Assembly (NCBI GenBank): GCA_027186245.1
Contig: CP114489.1
Location: 2,673,501 to 2,737,500 of the forward strand
Direction: 5' to 3'
From: Coriaria nepalensis
Taxonomy: Eukaryota; Streptophyta; Magnoliopsida; Cucurbitales; Coriariaceae
DNA: 64,000 nucleotides
Shown here: positions 32,149-46,046 of the stretch, piece after piece
Layout: each line of letters starts with the position of its first letter
How positions within the stretch are numbered: the stretch's first letter is position 1
Translations under genes and position numbers: made by a program
Notes under the pieces: generated by a model
Seen by the model: only the letters and a program-made list of their open reading frames with translations
Told to the model about the DNA's origin: nothing
The model's database searches: none

Positions 32149-35100
32149 TCAAAATCCGACCATTCTTACAAGCTTGCCGTAAAGGATGTGGTCATCCCTT
32201 CCGGTATTGCTCTCCAACAATGCACTTTGTACAAGTTCCTGATGCAGAAAAGAACTTAACATGAGTTCAAACCAAATAAAATAAAGTTTTCTGATCAGAG
32301 TATTAAAGGGTGGAATAAAAGAGATTTCTTCTTACCTTTACATCCCTGTGAGAGAGGAACTTCCCTAAGCTGTGTATAATCACCCTTAAATCTTCAACCT
32401 GGCCAATAAAGAAAAGATAGTATCAAATCTCATTCATCTGACAATCAGGAGGGAAATAAAAAAGATGTAAAGAGTTTACCCTAATGAAGCCTGCTTGATT
32501 TCGGTCAAAAAATCTGAAGGCCTGTTACAATGGAAAATAACTAGTATGAAGACAGTTTCAAAGAGTAGTCCCTAATGAATAAATTAAGAGTAAAAACTCT
32601 CCAGGAAAAAAAAACCTGAAGGAGTTCTTTATCAACAGTAGCCTCTTTTGGAGGCGGAACTTCCTTCTTTTTCGTCTCAGTTTCTGATGCTTTTCTTTCC
32701 GACTCATCATTATTCGGTTCCAGCTTAGGCTCCGAAGCTTTCAAGTCAAGTTTCTCTTTCATAGATCCATCAGCTTCATCCTTTTCACTACCTCCCATCT
32801 TGTTGAGTTCAGTATTTGTGTCAGTCTTCCCCTCGTCGTCGCTCTATTTATGAAGATTACAAAGTGAACATGAAAGAATGTCAGAACCTACAATATTAAT
32901 AACATGGTAGGAATAAAACAAAAAAACCCATGAGGATTTCAGTTAAGAGGTTCAGATCGGGTAATCAGTGTTGTGGTTATTACATTGTGAGGTAAAAAAT
33001 CACCACCAAACTCAGAATGATAATACTCCTTTAAGAATCTATATCCGAGAGAGAGAGAGAGAGGACTCTTGCCTCTTTAGACGACTCATTCTGAGTACTA
33101 TCATCCTCCATTTCTTCATACTCTTCGGGATCTTCCTCCGGATCTTCTTCGGGATCTTCCTCATTATCTGTTTCATTTTCTGTCTTCACCTCCTCTATAG
33201 GATCAGCAGATTTATCCTCCTTAACCTCAATTTTTTCTTCATCTGGTTGAGAAGGACTTATTGTTTCAGATTTACTTGATTCTTTTACAACAGGAAGCTC
33301 ACTGGTTTTCAAACGTTTTGTTGGCACCTTTTGGTCGTTTTCTTTCCCGACCTTTTCCTGTTGCCTCTTTCGCATATTTCTTTTGGTTACAAATTTCACA
33401 CGCAATTTCTGCAAACAACATAAGTATACAAAGAAACAAAAAAACATAGATTATGATGTCCTGCATTAAAATGGAAATAGTTTTTCCGTCGGGAAACTGA
33501 CTGCCACATAGGAAAATACTGACCTGCAGGAAAGCTAAAAGACGACATCCCATCTGATATTGAAGCATTTCATGCAGTGACTCGGCAAATAATGAGAGCT
33601 GCAAAATATCACACAACTTGTCATTAAGTAATAACCATTAATACCCTTTGAGTATTCTAAGAAATCCTATCAAAACAAGTAATTCATCAGAAAAGAGTGA
33701 ACCTCAAATGTTGACTCTTCAATGTCCTTATCAGTATAGCCCAAGAGCGACTCTAGAGAAAGTGATATTGACCGTAGCTGTTGCAGAAATTACGATTACT
33801 AAAACAGCCAACAGGGAAAATTAAAAAGTTGCATGGAAAGCATGGAATGTGTGCGTTAATTAACCTACTTTAGAGTCTTTTCCCAACTTTGTTTTTAGAA
33901 TGAATCCAGGACGAGGAGGTTCTTCAGACTTCCTTTTCTCTTTCTCAATTTTTGACTTTTCCCCATCTTTCAACTTTTCCCCTTTTCCATTATCAGCATC
34001 CTTTTGAGAGGTTTTCTGCATGTCAACCTCAGACACCACTTTAGCCCCAGAGCCTATTTTGCTGCTACTTGCCTTTTCATCTGTCTTGTCCTCCTTGTTA
34101 GGAGGTTTTGGCTTTGTTTTAACAATTGTCTTCTTTTCTGTCATTTTTACATCCTTCCCTGGAGTTTCTGCTTCACTGGTGCTCTTCCCTGTATTTTCAG
34201 TCACCAATTTCTCATCCTTATCTCCGCCTTCATCAGTGACATTTGCCCCATCAACCAATTCTTCTCCAGAGATCTTTCTTTTGGGTACCCTCCTGATTAC
34301 TTTCTTCTTTATAATTGTTTTTGTAACACTATCTTGCCTGACTGCCACCACGTTATTGGGATCTGCTCCATCCTTTTGTTTGTCTTCAATGCAATCGCCT
34401 TCATTTTCTGCTTTTGTTTTTCCTGGAGTAGTTTTAACTCGCTTAATAATCTTTTTCCTCCCAGAAGATTTAACCCCAGCAGGTTCAGCAGACGATTCAC
34501 CTTGTTGATCAAAAATCTCTGAGTTCAAATTCTTCTCCCCATTGCCCAACTCATCCACCTTATCATTCTGTTTGGTAGCAGAATCAGTAGTTGTAGTCTT
34601 AGCAGAAGCTTTCTGTTTGACAATCTTCTTTATAATCTTTTTCTTCACAGGCTTCAAAGTTGTTGGAGTGTTAGAGGCTTCACCCGGCACTTTTTTCTCG
34701 GTAGTGTATCCTTCTACACCTGTTTCATCTCCATCTTTATTCTCAATTTTCTTTTCACTTACCTCACCCTTGCCATCACTCTTTTTGACATCTTTTCCCT
34801 CTTTCTCTTTTTTGCAGACATCTGTTTGTTTGGAGGATACAAACTCTTGCTTTTTCTCTGGTTTGTCTATTTTTTTTCCATCTTTAAAAAAATTTCAGAA
34901 AAGGAGTTACATAAGTTAGACAAGGACACAATAACAAGAAAAAATGGGTTTTTTGTAGAAATAGTCAATCTGGTAAATTTACCTTTCGCTTTCAGCCCTT
35001 CCTTCAGCTCCCTAGACCTCTGAAGAATTAACACCTTCTGTTAGTGTATATAAAAGGGTAAAATCAACCTGTACAGAGTTTCATGGAGTGAAGAAGACTC

Positions 35101-38100
35101 CTGAAGAACTTAAGATTAAACATCAACTTGCATTTTTCACTACGTTGAGATGGTTTCATAGCAGAGGCCAGTGCTTTACTTATAAACAAAATTTTGAGTT
35201 GAGTCCATTATTCCAACAAAAGCATCTGTGTAATCAAAATAAGTGGGCATGCATATTGGTGTACACAGATACATCTCTTGAAAATAATTAGGAATTTAAT
35301 CAGATGGATCATAAGGAAAAATGTGAACTATCATTCCAAAGAATCCAAATAAGTAAATTACAAACCTCTTTTTTCAAAGAAAGTTGCCTTTCTCTCTCTA
35401 CAGCCTTTTTGTGAGCAAGCCATTGCTCTCGCCAGGTATCCAGTGAAGGGAGACACTCGGACAAATCAGGAACAAAGAGCACAGTGACCTCTTTATGGCT
35501 AAAAAATCCATCTTTTCCAATTCTATCATAGTGAATCTGCAAACCAATAATATCTTAATATATAAGGAGCTATCAAATCGAAAGAAAAATGAAAGCTAAT
35601 TAGATATATAAAATGTCAAGTACCAAGCGTAAAAATCAAATTCAATAATATAGCGGCTGTGCCTACCTCCAGAAAACGATTCCATTGGTGGCATTTTTGT
35701 AAATCAAGTTGTGTAACATCTTGTGCATATCTGAGGATTTAGATAACTTCAATCAGATTAAGAACTCATGACTAGTAGATACAGCCATAAAAGAAACTGA
35801 TAACACAAACCTAAGAGCTGTTTGAACTAATGAGGTATCATCGACCGAAGGGTCACCACCATCTGATGATTTCCATGGACCACCAATTGCCATAAACCTG
35901 TGATCCTTTTTAAGGATGGAAAACCTAAGTACATTGCTGATATGGGGTATGCGGTCATCAGAAAGTTTTTCAGATGACAAGTCCTCTAGAGCAGTTTTAC
36001 TGAGTCCACTCATCAGAATAATCTGAAGTAAGACAGAGGCATTATTACTAGGGTAGCAGCAACTTGGATATATTCTTTATCTTTATGAGTTTGAAAAGTG
36101 AGAAATTACGTAAGGAATAAAAATGTATAGATCAATCACAACAAGAACGAAAATAGATTAGCATTCCAAACTTCTCGTGTAAGAATTATGAAAATTTTGT
36201 AAACATAATGGTTATGTATTCATACCTTAGCATTCCAAATTGTATTCACAGGTTCTGGTTTTTCAGTTTCTTTAACCAGAGCCTCAGAGGATGGCTCTTT
36301 TGACTCTGCTGCACTCCCTTCTTCAACAAAATCATGCTCAAAACTGTTCCAATATAAAAGGTACTAAAAAGTCACTCTCTTTCATTTATTACATACTTTT
36401 ATTTTAGGGTTTCATCATCCAATGTCCTTTTTTTTCCATTTTAAATCCACATTAATAATTGAAATTTGCATAAATAGTCGTATCAGAACAGATAGACTTC
36501 AAGCAAGTAGCAGAACACGTGTAGAATTAACACTATATGCTTAAATAGACACCCAAACTTGCACACAAAGCCCAAATAATATAAAAATAATAATAATAAA
36601 ACCTAGTTCAGACAAGTAACACAGAATATCTAAAACTATGTAAATAATAGCGTATCAAGAATTAGACTACCTGACAGGAGTGTGGATGGAAAGCTTAAGT
36701 TTTTCCTTTGGCCAATTGACAACAACCTACAGCAAATTGTAATGTCATAATTAGATACTTACCGGGATATATAGTCAGAAACTCAGTGAATAAAGATAAA
36801 AGAAAAGGATAAACCTTAGAAAATTCAGGGGATATGAAAAGTCGGGGATATCTCTTGTCAATTGATAAATAATCCCTCTCAACTTGAACCAAGCTAGATG
36901 AATGGACCTGAGAGTTGATGAATTTTATCACAGAAAGAAAAGAATCAGAAACACAACCAGTGAAGGTAAACATAACAAGATGTTAGGAAGAAATGAAAAG
37001 GGAATGTAGTGAAGCAGATAATGTTTTTTATAGCCCCTCAGTGCCCTCATGTCTTTCTCCAAACCAGTGTTTCCCCCTCAATACCCTCACTGTTCATTAA
37101 CAGTAAACTAGCAGAAACTATAAGTAAGAAATCAATCTGTATTGGGAACATGGGTTTCCCAGATTCCAGGCTAGAGAAATAAGACAAAGTCAATTGAATC
37201 CCAAAGGTTAGCAACACTGTCTCAATGGAAGTAAATGTATAGCAAATCCAGAATAACAGAGAGGTGATAGAGATGGGATGAAACGTTCTATTGAGAAATG
37301 GTGCCAAGAAAGAATACAAAGAGGCAATGCGATAGAAGTCAAGCCAATGAAAAACAAGCAGGAGTAGTCCAGAAATAAGGGTCAATGATCAACAGCCATG
37401 GATAAGGACAGCTTTTTTTTTTCTTGGGAGAAGAGAGGAAGTTTATATGATAAACTACTCAAGGTTCAAAAAATCACAGAATTTCAAACACTTAATCCTA
37501 GATCCAACAAGCAGTGCAGGTTGAGAAGAACAATGTTACTTCGAAGCAAGCATTTATATCTCGAAATACCAATGAATACCCAGTCGAGACAGGCAGTTAC
37601 TTGAGGAGGAAAAAAGTTCTTGATAATCTAACTACCGAGCTCTAGTACAGTCCTTTACCTTGCAGATATATTCTCTCCTTTTTTCTTTAACAGGTGAACG
37701 GCGCCTTCAGCATTAAAGAACACCAAGTTAGATTACAAATCCCGCAAAGCAGCAGTATGGACAACTAGACAGGACGGAAATAATAAAAATATCAAGATCC
37801 ACCTATGCGCCATGTCACGATGTGGAGGAGAATCTCGTCGCAAGGGTCTCCCCTCCTTAGACAAAGAGGACCCACGTCGGTCCTTCGACACACTAGGTGG
37901 AGGAGTACGTGTCCGCCTAGACTCAAGTCCTCGTCTGCTCTCTCGCTCTCTTTCCTTGTGTCGTTCCAAAGCACGTTCTCTTTCACGCTCTCTTTCTCGT
38001 TCACGTTCTCGTTCCCGATCCTTCTCCCTTTCTCGGTCTTTCTCTCTCATGCGCAAACGCTCCCTTCTACGCTCCTCTTCCCTAAGCTCGAATTCTCGTA

Positions 38101-40102
38101 GATAACCAGCTCTGTCATCCTTATGCTCATCATTCCTTGGATAATTACTACGAGCTAACAAGCTATTTGAATATTCTGATTCGAGAGATGTGCCATGGAG
38201 TCCTTTTCCGGTAGCATAGTCTCTGCCAGGAGGAAGGCTCACTCCATATCCAGGATTTGATGAACTTTGGGAATACATGAGTTCATCTATATTTCTCCGT
38301 GGAGCAGCACCTAATATCGATGCAGAAGGCTGTCCGCTGTATGATGAACTAAGAGATGATATATTGCGAGGATCGGAATCTACTCTTTCTCCGTAAGAGA
38401 GAAGATCTTGGGTGGAATGCCGACTAGCAGCAGCCCTTACTGCAAGATAATCATTTTGTCTGCCAGAAATGTGCTGCTACTCAGTGTTGTAAGAGACAGA
38501 TTACAATATTTGCTCACAGAGTCTTATCACCATTTACAGAACGTTTACTTTAAGACACGAGAAGTTTTCAATATTGGAGAAACAGATATATTCACAAGTT
38601 TCTAGTAGTGTTTATGAAATGCAAATCAACTACTGTTCACTCGGAAGAAGAAGAAAATATTACAATCTAATCACAGAAGCAAAAATACCTTGATCTCCCA
38701 TCAAGGGTGCTCGATTGCAGCGACTGTGCTTTTAGCAATTGTTCTTGTCGATGTAGGGCAGCTGAATCAAGGCGATCATAGATGTCAGGCTGCCAACAAA
38801 AATAGACAGATAATATAACATTAGGAGATTATTTAAGCTGCCGTAGAAATGTTACATGGCAACAAATTTTAGATCAAAAATAAAAAAACAAAGAGCAATA
38901 CTTGATGTTGATGACCATAACCAACTGTTTCAGCAAATCTTCCTGTTGGCTCACTTTGCAAGTCCCTCCCCATATAAGCACTTTGCCGCTCACTATACTG
39001 CCGTCTGTCAATAGCAGAATATTCAGGAATCTTCTCAGCGAACAATTGGTCACTTTTATGACCATATCCATGGCTTGAAGTGGGGACATATTCAGATACA
39101 AACTTAGGGGAATCTGCGATAGCCGAGGCATAGCCACCACGGCCTTCCAAAGCTGAAGGTCCAGCCCCTTTTACAGAAGAAACCTATAAAATGAAACATT
39201 ATATAAAGCATAAATATTTGTAAGACTAGTTGATCTGACAAAAAACTGACAAGCAATAAACCCAAGTACACAACGTTAGACAACAGACGAGTCATGGATT
39301 GTAGAGAAAATAGGATTAGAAGAGAGCACAAAAACAAGGAAGATGTAGCATCATAAAACCTATAACATAAATGTGCAAGAACTATATTATATTCAAATAA
39401 ATAAATAGAACATTTCATTCACCGCTTCAAAAATAAAATGAACAAATAGCAAATAGGGCTATAGAGAGAAGTAATTGACCTGTGGGGTAGTGCCCAAAGA
39501 AGCAGACCCATACACTGAACTATACATCCCTCCATAATGACCAGCAGTTGATGAATGAGGCCTATAACCAGTAGTATCTGCTTCCTGAGAAGCACCCAAT
39601 GTTGATATATGGCGAGAAGCTAAGGACTGTTGGGATCCACCATCAGATAACCCAACTGAATTTCCAGAATAAAGATTTCCCAACTACAACAAACCAAAAA
39701 ATAGGAACTAATACGAGTCAAGGGATGTTTAACATGTGAATGATGATATTCTTCCATTTACAATGTTAGAGACAGGCCAGAAGTCACCCATACAAAGGGC
39801 AAAGAGAACATAGAGAACATAACAGAAACTGAGATTTCTAAGCAAAGTTGTTTGATTAACATGGTTTCATAAGGGGAAAGAGACATATCATAATGAAAAC
39901 ACTCATACTTAACCTACTTGTTATATTACAGACTAGTACCCAAAACAAAAACAAAAACAAAAACATAATTGGGAGAAAATTTCTATTGATATAATCATCG
40001 ACGAAAATCGAAAGCGCATAGAGAGCTTACATTTTGAGCATACGCAGATTGCCCAGAATATGACTGTTGACCATACGAACCACTCCCTCTGGACGAATAC
40101 AT
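32149..40102 (-). CDS. RSA1: RSA1/EMB1579 (CCAR1/DBC1-like) nuclear protein
   Basis: I could follow 21 coding exons, all in phase, giving 1344 residues. Exons: 40031-40102, 39480-39683, 38902-39183, 38689-38789, 37803-38459, 37659-37704, 36815-36907, 36671-36726, 36226-36343, 35811-36022, 35667-35730, 35366-35536, 34983-35019, 33869-34881, 33703-33777, 33524-33598, 33073-33408, 32616-32843, 32480-32521, 32336-32398, 32149-32238. Order: Tyr/Ser/Gly-rich N-terminus; Arg/Glu repeat (about 340-402); S1-like segment with DYLSIDKRYPRLFISPEFSK; DBC1 domain with GKDGFFSHKEVTVLFVPDL and SLDTWREQWLAHKKAV; Lys-rich low-complexity stretch (about 705-1040); acidic EEDPEEDPEE repeats; EF-hand-like end (FRFFDRNQAGFIRVEDLRVI). 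Arabidopsis RSA1 (At2g03150) is a nuclear calcium-binding protein in salt tolerance and embryo development. One intron appears to be GC-AG. Confidence 0.92.
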
Positions 40103-41021
40103 AATATCAGATAAAGATAAGGGGAAGTGAAAACCTGCACATTGAAAAAAGGCCAACGAGAGCAATTTCAAACAATCTGATTCCAGATAGAGAAATAAAA
40201 AGATCAAGTTATCAAATTCGATATCAGAGAAGGAAAATTAAAGGAATATCACCTGTTTGTTAGTTGTTACGCAGATGAGGGGGAAATGAAAACCCTAAAC
40301 AGGCTAAAGGAGAAGAAGAGAGACTGCCAGACTGAAAGGCTGAAATACTCTTAATTCTTAGGTTAAATTATTTTATTGTTCCTTTTATTTTAAGTGCATT
40401 CTTTCTTTTCGTATGTCTTTTAATTTTTGTTTAATTAAATTGAGTTTTAATTTTTAATTTTTTTTTCTATTTCTTAAAATAAATATTTTACGTAGAAGAC
40501 AATAAGAAAAACGTTTTAATATTTTAAAATTTTTCACTTTATTTTTATAAAATAAAATTTCTCTTATTTCTTTCTTTTATTTTCATTTTCGTCATATTAT
40601 TGTCGCCAAAATTTAATTACCACCACTTATCTCTATTGTCGCCGCCTCCTCAACTCCGCCATCTCACCTCCATTATCACCGCCATTGCCCCAACTTCTTT
40701 TCTATTGCCCTACATTCACCACTCCTTAACTTCTTGCCCGTCGCCGCCCCACTTTTGCCCCTTCCATTGTTAACGATGATAACAATGGAGGTGGACTAGT
40801 AGTAGTGGCGGCAACGACAGAGGTAGAGCAAAGGTCTGTCGACATGAATGTGTGACGGTGGAGGTGCAGTGGTTACGATAGCAAACAAGAGAAGGTAGAG
40901 CAACGGTGGCGGCAATGAAGATAGAGTATAATCTATATAATTTTGTTTAATTAAAAGTAAGGTGAATTTTTATAATGTTTTAATATAAATAATAAATAAT
41001 AAAATATATAATTTAAATGTC

Positions 41022-41059
<38 letters not shown>

Positions 41060-41390
41060 GACCCCATTATATAATAATTCATCGATGGTAATTTAGAACA
41101 CAATAATTTTGAAATATCTATCTATAAAAATTTTGGAGGCAAAAATTGTAAAAAAATTAAATTTTATGTAGTAAAAATATGAATTTTTGAAAAGCTTGTG
41201 GGACAAATGCCCCACTTCCCAGTTCCTCCATGTTGTATCCATCCCTAAGCTTACCGATGATATTTGAATTTTTCACTCATTATTTAATTTATTTTGGAGA
41301 AAATAATTATAATGATGTTAAAATTAAAGTAAATAATTGGTTGGAGGCAGTGAAAAAATAATAATAACACATGGTTTGTCAATGTGACTT
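40103..41390. other. RSA1 leader and AT-rich region with foldback
   Basis: The RSA1-like 5' UTR intron (acceptor just upstream of 40102; donor near 40252) and promoter lie at about 40103-40350. Beyond this is AT-rich DNA with a GC-richer imperfect foldback (separate entry) and an AT dinucleotide run at about 41027-41056. Confidence 0.45.
40600..40930. repeat. Imperfect foldback (inverted repeat)
   Basis: The centre is a perfect 9-base stem, ccattgtta (40764-40772) and taacaatgg (40780-40788), with a 7-base loop. Arms continue imperfectly: gtcgccgccccact on the left against gtcgttgccgccact from the right arm's complement, and tattgtcgccgcc against attgccgccacc further out. The left side is pyrimidine-rich, the right purine-rich, and both are richer in GC than the surroundings. 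Confidence 0.45.
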
Positions 41391-41719
41391 TAGATTGGGC
41401 TTATTATATGTCTCAGATTTTTATTGGGCTTATTAAAGATCTAAAGTATTATTGGGCCCAATGCCTTACTAGCTTTTTTATTAACCAATATCAGAATAAT
41501 AATAAAATAAAAAAGTCAAAAAGATACCAAAATCTTCCTTTTTCTCATCTCCACTTTCTCCCGTCTCAAGCTCTTTTCATGGTTTCCAAAAAACAAATCC
41601 AGTTTTCATTTTTTTCTAATAAACTAACCAGCACAGTCTCGCTGGCCTGATTCTTCCATTGCACATCATCACCAATTATAATTTTATCCCAACAGTTATA
41701 TTATATTTATTATCTTCTT

Positions 41720-41794
<75 letters not shown>

Positions 41795-44700
41795 CCATTT
41801 TTCTAGCAAAACTCGAATTTGAGCTAAGACCTCCACTAATGGAGGTATGAGCTCATACTCCATCAATGAAGGTCTGAGCTTGACCTCTGTCGGTGGGTGG
41901 AGGATTGTGGTGAAAAAAGGAAAAAACAAAATAAGTGAAGATTTGGTTCGACCTCAATTGATGGAGATCTGATGTTTGAATTCTAGTTCGGGTTAAAAGA
42001 AAAAAAATAAATTTAATAAGAGTATAAAATATGAATTATAAAAATATTTTGATTAAAATTATAAAAAAAAATAATTAATTTAGGTTAAATTTATAATTTT
42101 AATTTTAGATTATTGATGTAATAAAATTAAAAATTCAAATTTACACATATTAATATGATCTGTGCTGATATATTAATTAAAAAAATTATTAAAAATTATA
42201 TAAAAACGAAATATTATTAGTTATGTGTAATAATTAAAAACAAACAAATTAGAGTTCGTCGTGTTGGATGTCGAAATGTCGTTGACCAAAATTATACGAT
42301 AACGTGATTTAAGATGGCATTATTTCAAGACAAATTATTAACGGGTTTGGTTTGGACTCATCTACTGATTAGACTTTAAAGGACTGCTAGTTAAATAAGA
42401 TGTAAAAAATAAGCCAAATTAATCCTTCTCATGTCACAGCGTGATTATGAATGCAAGTTCAATATTCAATTAGTAATATGATCCTATCAAACTTCACTAA
42501 TCTCTTTTTTTTTTTGTTTTTTTTTTTTTTTAACAGAGATCAAAATTTGTATTTTATACACCACCATACTTGTCTCATGTTATGAAACAAGGCTAATCTA
42601 TGTACACAATTATTTGAAAAATATGAATTAATTTACTAATCTAACTTCAAAACTTTGACTAAAGAATGCACATAGAAAATTTCAGCTGTTAGAGGCGCTC
42701 TTACCATTATTTTGTTTTTAGTATCCCTCGCCAAAAATATACAAACTCGTCCACTTGTCTTTGTACTTTAAGTATATTTACATTATACCAACTATTTTTA
42801 TAGTTATTGAGTTTTATTTCTAAATAAATTTAAGTTCTTATGTTACAATGAATCTCTTAATGACATTGGTAAAAATAATATTATCTATCCACCACCCTTT
42901 TCAAAACTAGAGATTATGGGTTTAATTTTTTTTCTAATTGAATTTTAAATATAGAGATTTTATATCTGATTTCGCTACCCATTAATGTCATTGAACATAT
43001 AATAAATAAATATTAAATATATTATATGATCGATAATTAATCAAATTAAAATTATTATTTATATATAACAATCAAAGATGTAACATAATACATTTTTAAT
43101 TATTGACATTGCCTCGAACCTAATATTTTAACTTAATTAAATAATGTCATCAACACGACTTGAAATAATAAGACACCAACCATCCAATCTTGTTTCCCTA
43201 GTCCCAAACATAACCATCCTCTCACAAGCTTACCTCATCATCGACTCCATTATTAGAGATCAAATTAAGTGAGATTAAAATTAATATTAATAAAAAATTA
43301 TAACGAAATACGTTTTATTGGTTTATCCAAAACGATAAACTACCTAATCCGGAGCAATCTTATGCTGTTTTGATTCGATAGAATATTCTTTTTTCTCGTT
43401 TGGGACTCCTCTAACCAAATGCTCCCTCCACGTGGTGATTTGATCTTAATCTAAAGGACATGATGTCAACACGTGACAATTTTTAAAAAAATAATATATA
43501 TATATAATAAATATATATTTAATTTAATTAGAAGAATCGTTGAAATCAAGGGGCTGATCTGGTCCAACGAGGAGTGAGTTTTGTGACGTGGCTGGATAAG
43601 AACCACAAGTAATGAATTCGGCCTGCATTTTCCTATGCCTTTTTCCTTGGTCTTGGTGCTTATCCTAGTCTTCCTCTTTTGGAAAGGACACGCGTGATCT
43701 TGTAAGTGGGACCCCCTAACCGTACGACATTTCTTTGTATGCTTGCATACAATACGTTAATAATGTTATACCGAACACTGGAAAAGTTGTTGACCTGAAC
43801 AGCTGGAATAATCCGAAATTCTAAGGGCCTGTTTGTTTTCATCTTTTAAAATATATTATTTTGTTTTAAAAAATAAAATAAGTATGTTAAAATTATTTTA
43901 AATTTTTAAATTTTAATAATTATTAAAAAATATTATATTTTATATTTTATTTATATTTTCAATTTCTTTCTATAATCTTTCCGCCGCCACTTTAGATCTG
44001 ATTTTCTTCGACAAAAGGAATTTGAGAAAAAATTGAAAGTGTAATTTTAAAATATTTATGGATATATTTTTTTAATAATTATTAAAAATAAAAATATATT
44101 ACTATAATACATTAAATTATATATATATATATTATTTTTTTATTTTTGGTTATTTTTTCAACGTAATTTGCTGGAAGAAAAGTAAACAAAGAATTCATAA
44201 ACCCACGAGCGAAAAACAAACAATATATAATATACGATATATATATATATATACATACTCGTGTGCAGCCTACTCCCTGTGTTTCCTTTTCCCCGTTCTT
44301 ATCTCTTAAATGATTCACACCAAAAGATTCCAACTCTTTCTCTGATTGCTTCAAATACAGTGGAAGCGTGGAAGCGTGGAAGCATATTATAACATTTCGC
44401 GATATCCGATTCTTCAAAAAAACAAAAAATAAAATTAATAATAATAATAAATTGAAAAATTAGTATAATAATATCTTAAATTTTAACTACATATTTTAAT
44501 TAATTATACTTCTAGATTTTTATTTAAATATTTAATTAATAATATTTAACTCGCTACAATAATTTTACTTCCCTATAATAAAAAAAAAAAAAAAGGAGAT
44601 ATAATATGTCCTCTAAGATTAAACCATATTTTTATTTATAAATAAAATATTATTTATATTCAATTTCAAAGCCCCCATCCGTATGAGAGTTTTGAGCAGA

Positions 44701-44993
44701 CAGGGTGGAAGGAATGTAAGACAAAAATCCCAATTCATTCGAATGCCACTTACATACAACATATTCATACCAGGAGAGGAAAGTCAAAATATAAACCAAT
44801 CAAAACCATGCAATAGCTTTTCTCTCACACGACAAAACGACAAAATACTTTAAAGGATAAAAGGCCTAGCCTTCTCCTTTCAAACATTTCAAATTCCTCC
44901 CCTTTTCTTCTTCATTCCCTCTCGGTAAAAGAGAAATCACACTGTTCTATTGTCTTCACTCTTTTGGGGGAAAAAAAAAAAGAAAGAAGAAAG
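41391..44993. other. Long AT-rich intergenic region upstream of the NAC gene
   Basis: Three ttgggc-type motifs (41394-41461) precede a short open frame ending at 41650 without recognisable product. A TA run plus T-run covers 41722-41794. gggcctgtttg at about 43824 resembles ends of plant MITEs, but no matching end was found. 44860-44993 is the probable NAC leader. Confidence 0.4.
41722..41794. repeat. TA microsatellite followed by T-run
   Basis: About 17 TA units pass directly into about 38 Ts. Length will be unstable and uncertain in any assembly. Confidence 0.9.
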
Positions 44994-46046
44994 ATGGAGA
45001 GAAAAACCAGCACGGGCCTTCCTCCTGGTTTCAGGTTCCATCCTACAGATGAAGAACTCATCATGTGTTACCTCAAAAATCAAGCTACCTCCAAACCATG
45101 TCCAGCTTCAATCATCCCTGAAGTTGATATCTATAAATTCGATCCATGGGAATTACCCGGTTAGTACTGATATTGCTCTATCACATCATCTATATCACCA
45201 TAATTTGATACTAATTACTTAATTATGCAGAGAAAGCCGAGTTTGGAGAGAATGAATGGTACTTCTTTACACCACGTGACCGGAAATACCCAAACGGGGT
45301 TCGACCCAACCGAGCCACTGTGTCCGGTTATTGGAAGGCAACAGGCACGGACAAGACCATACATAGTGGGTCCAAGTATGTAGGAGTGAAAAAGGCCCTC
45401 GTCTTTTACAACGGTAAGCCCCCAAAGGGAATTAAGACGGATTGGATTATGCATGAGTATCGGTTGATCGAATCAAGAAAACAAGCCAATAAACAAATCC
45501 GGTCCATGCGAGTAAGTCTTATTTGTTAAGATTTGATTTATTTGGTATGCTTCTACAGATTGGGATTTGACTCTGGTTTTGTGAATATCTGTGTTTCAGT
45601 TGGATGATTGGGTCCTTTGCAGGATCTATAAGAGGAAACAAGTGGCCAGGCTTTCAGAAATAGTGGAAGAAGAAGAACCTGTACAATATGATAAGAAAGG
45701 AACTAATACTGATGGTGGGGAGGAGCAGCAAATGGTGAAATTTCCAAGGACTTTTTCACTAACTCAACTATTGGAATTGGATTATTTGGGCCCAATTTCA
45801 CATCTCTTCAGTGACAATTCATACAATTCAACCTTTGATTTTCAAACCACAACCCCTAGTTTTGGAACAGCAAATGTTGAGAAAGTTGAGCAGCAGGGTG
45901 AAATACCATACCAAAACATCATGATGGATTCAGGGAAGTTTCAAGCGAATAGTAACACTGATCAAAGTACCTTATTCAATAATAGTAACCAGGCAGCAGC
46001 AATATTTGTGAATCCAGCATATGGTAGGAGCTGTTTCGGTCGCTGA
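44994..46046 (+). CDS. NAP: NAC transcription factor, NAP-type
   Basis: Exons 44994-45159, 45231-45511 and 45600-46046 join in phase to 297 residues, with the two-intron layout usual for NAC genes. The NAC domain starts [20 protein letters not shown] and continues with [74 protein letters not shown] with DWIMHEYRL, and [13 protein letters not shown]. The C-terminal part is the variable activation region. Arabidopsis NAP (At1g69490) promotes leaf senescence and ABA responses. The gene lies next to a CYP704B1-like copy, as At1g69490 lies next to At1g69500, which supports orthology. Frame intact. Confidence 0.92.

Noticed and set aside
34004..34522. Plus-strand open frames of 162-172 codons
   Set aside because: Antisense to the Lys/Glu-rich exon of the RSA1-like gene; the Phe/Leu/Ser-rich product is what the reverse complement of Lys/Glu codons gives.
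37805..38105. Plus-strand open frames rich in Arg and Ser resembling an SR protein
   Set aside because: They are antisense to the Arg/Glu repeat exon of the RSA1-like gene, whose phase with neighbouring exons is consistent.
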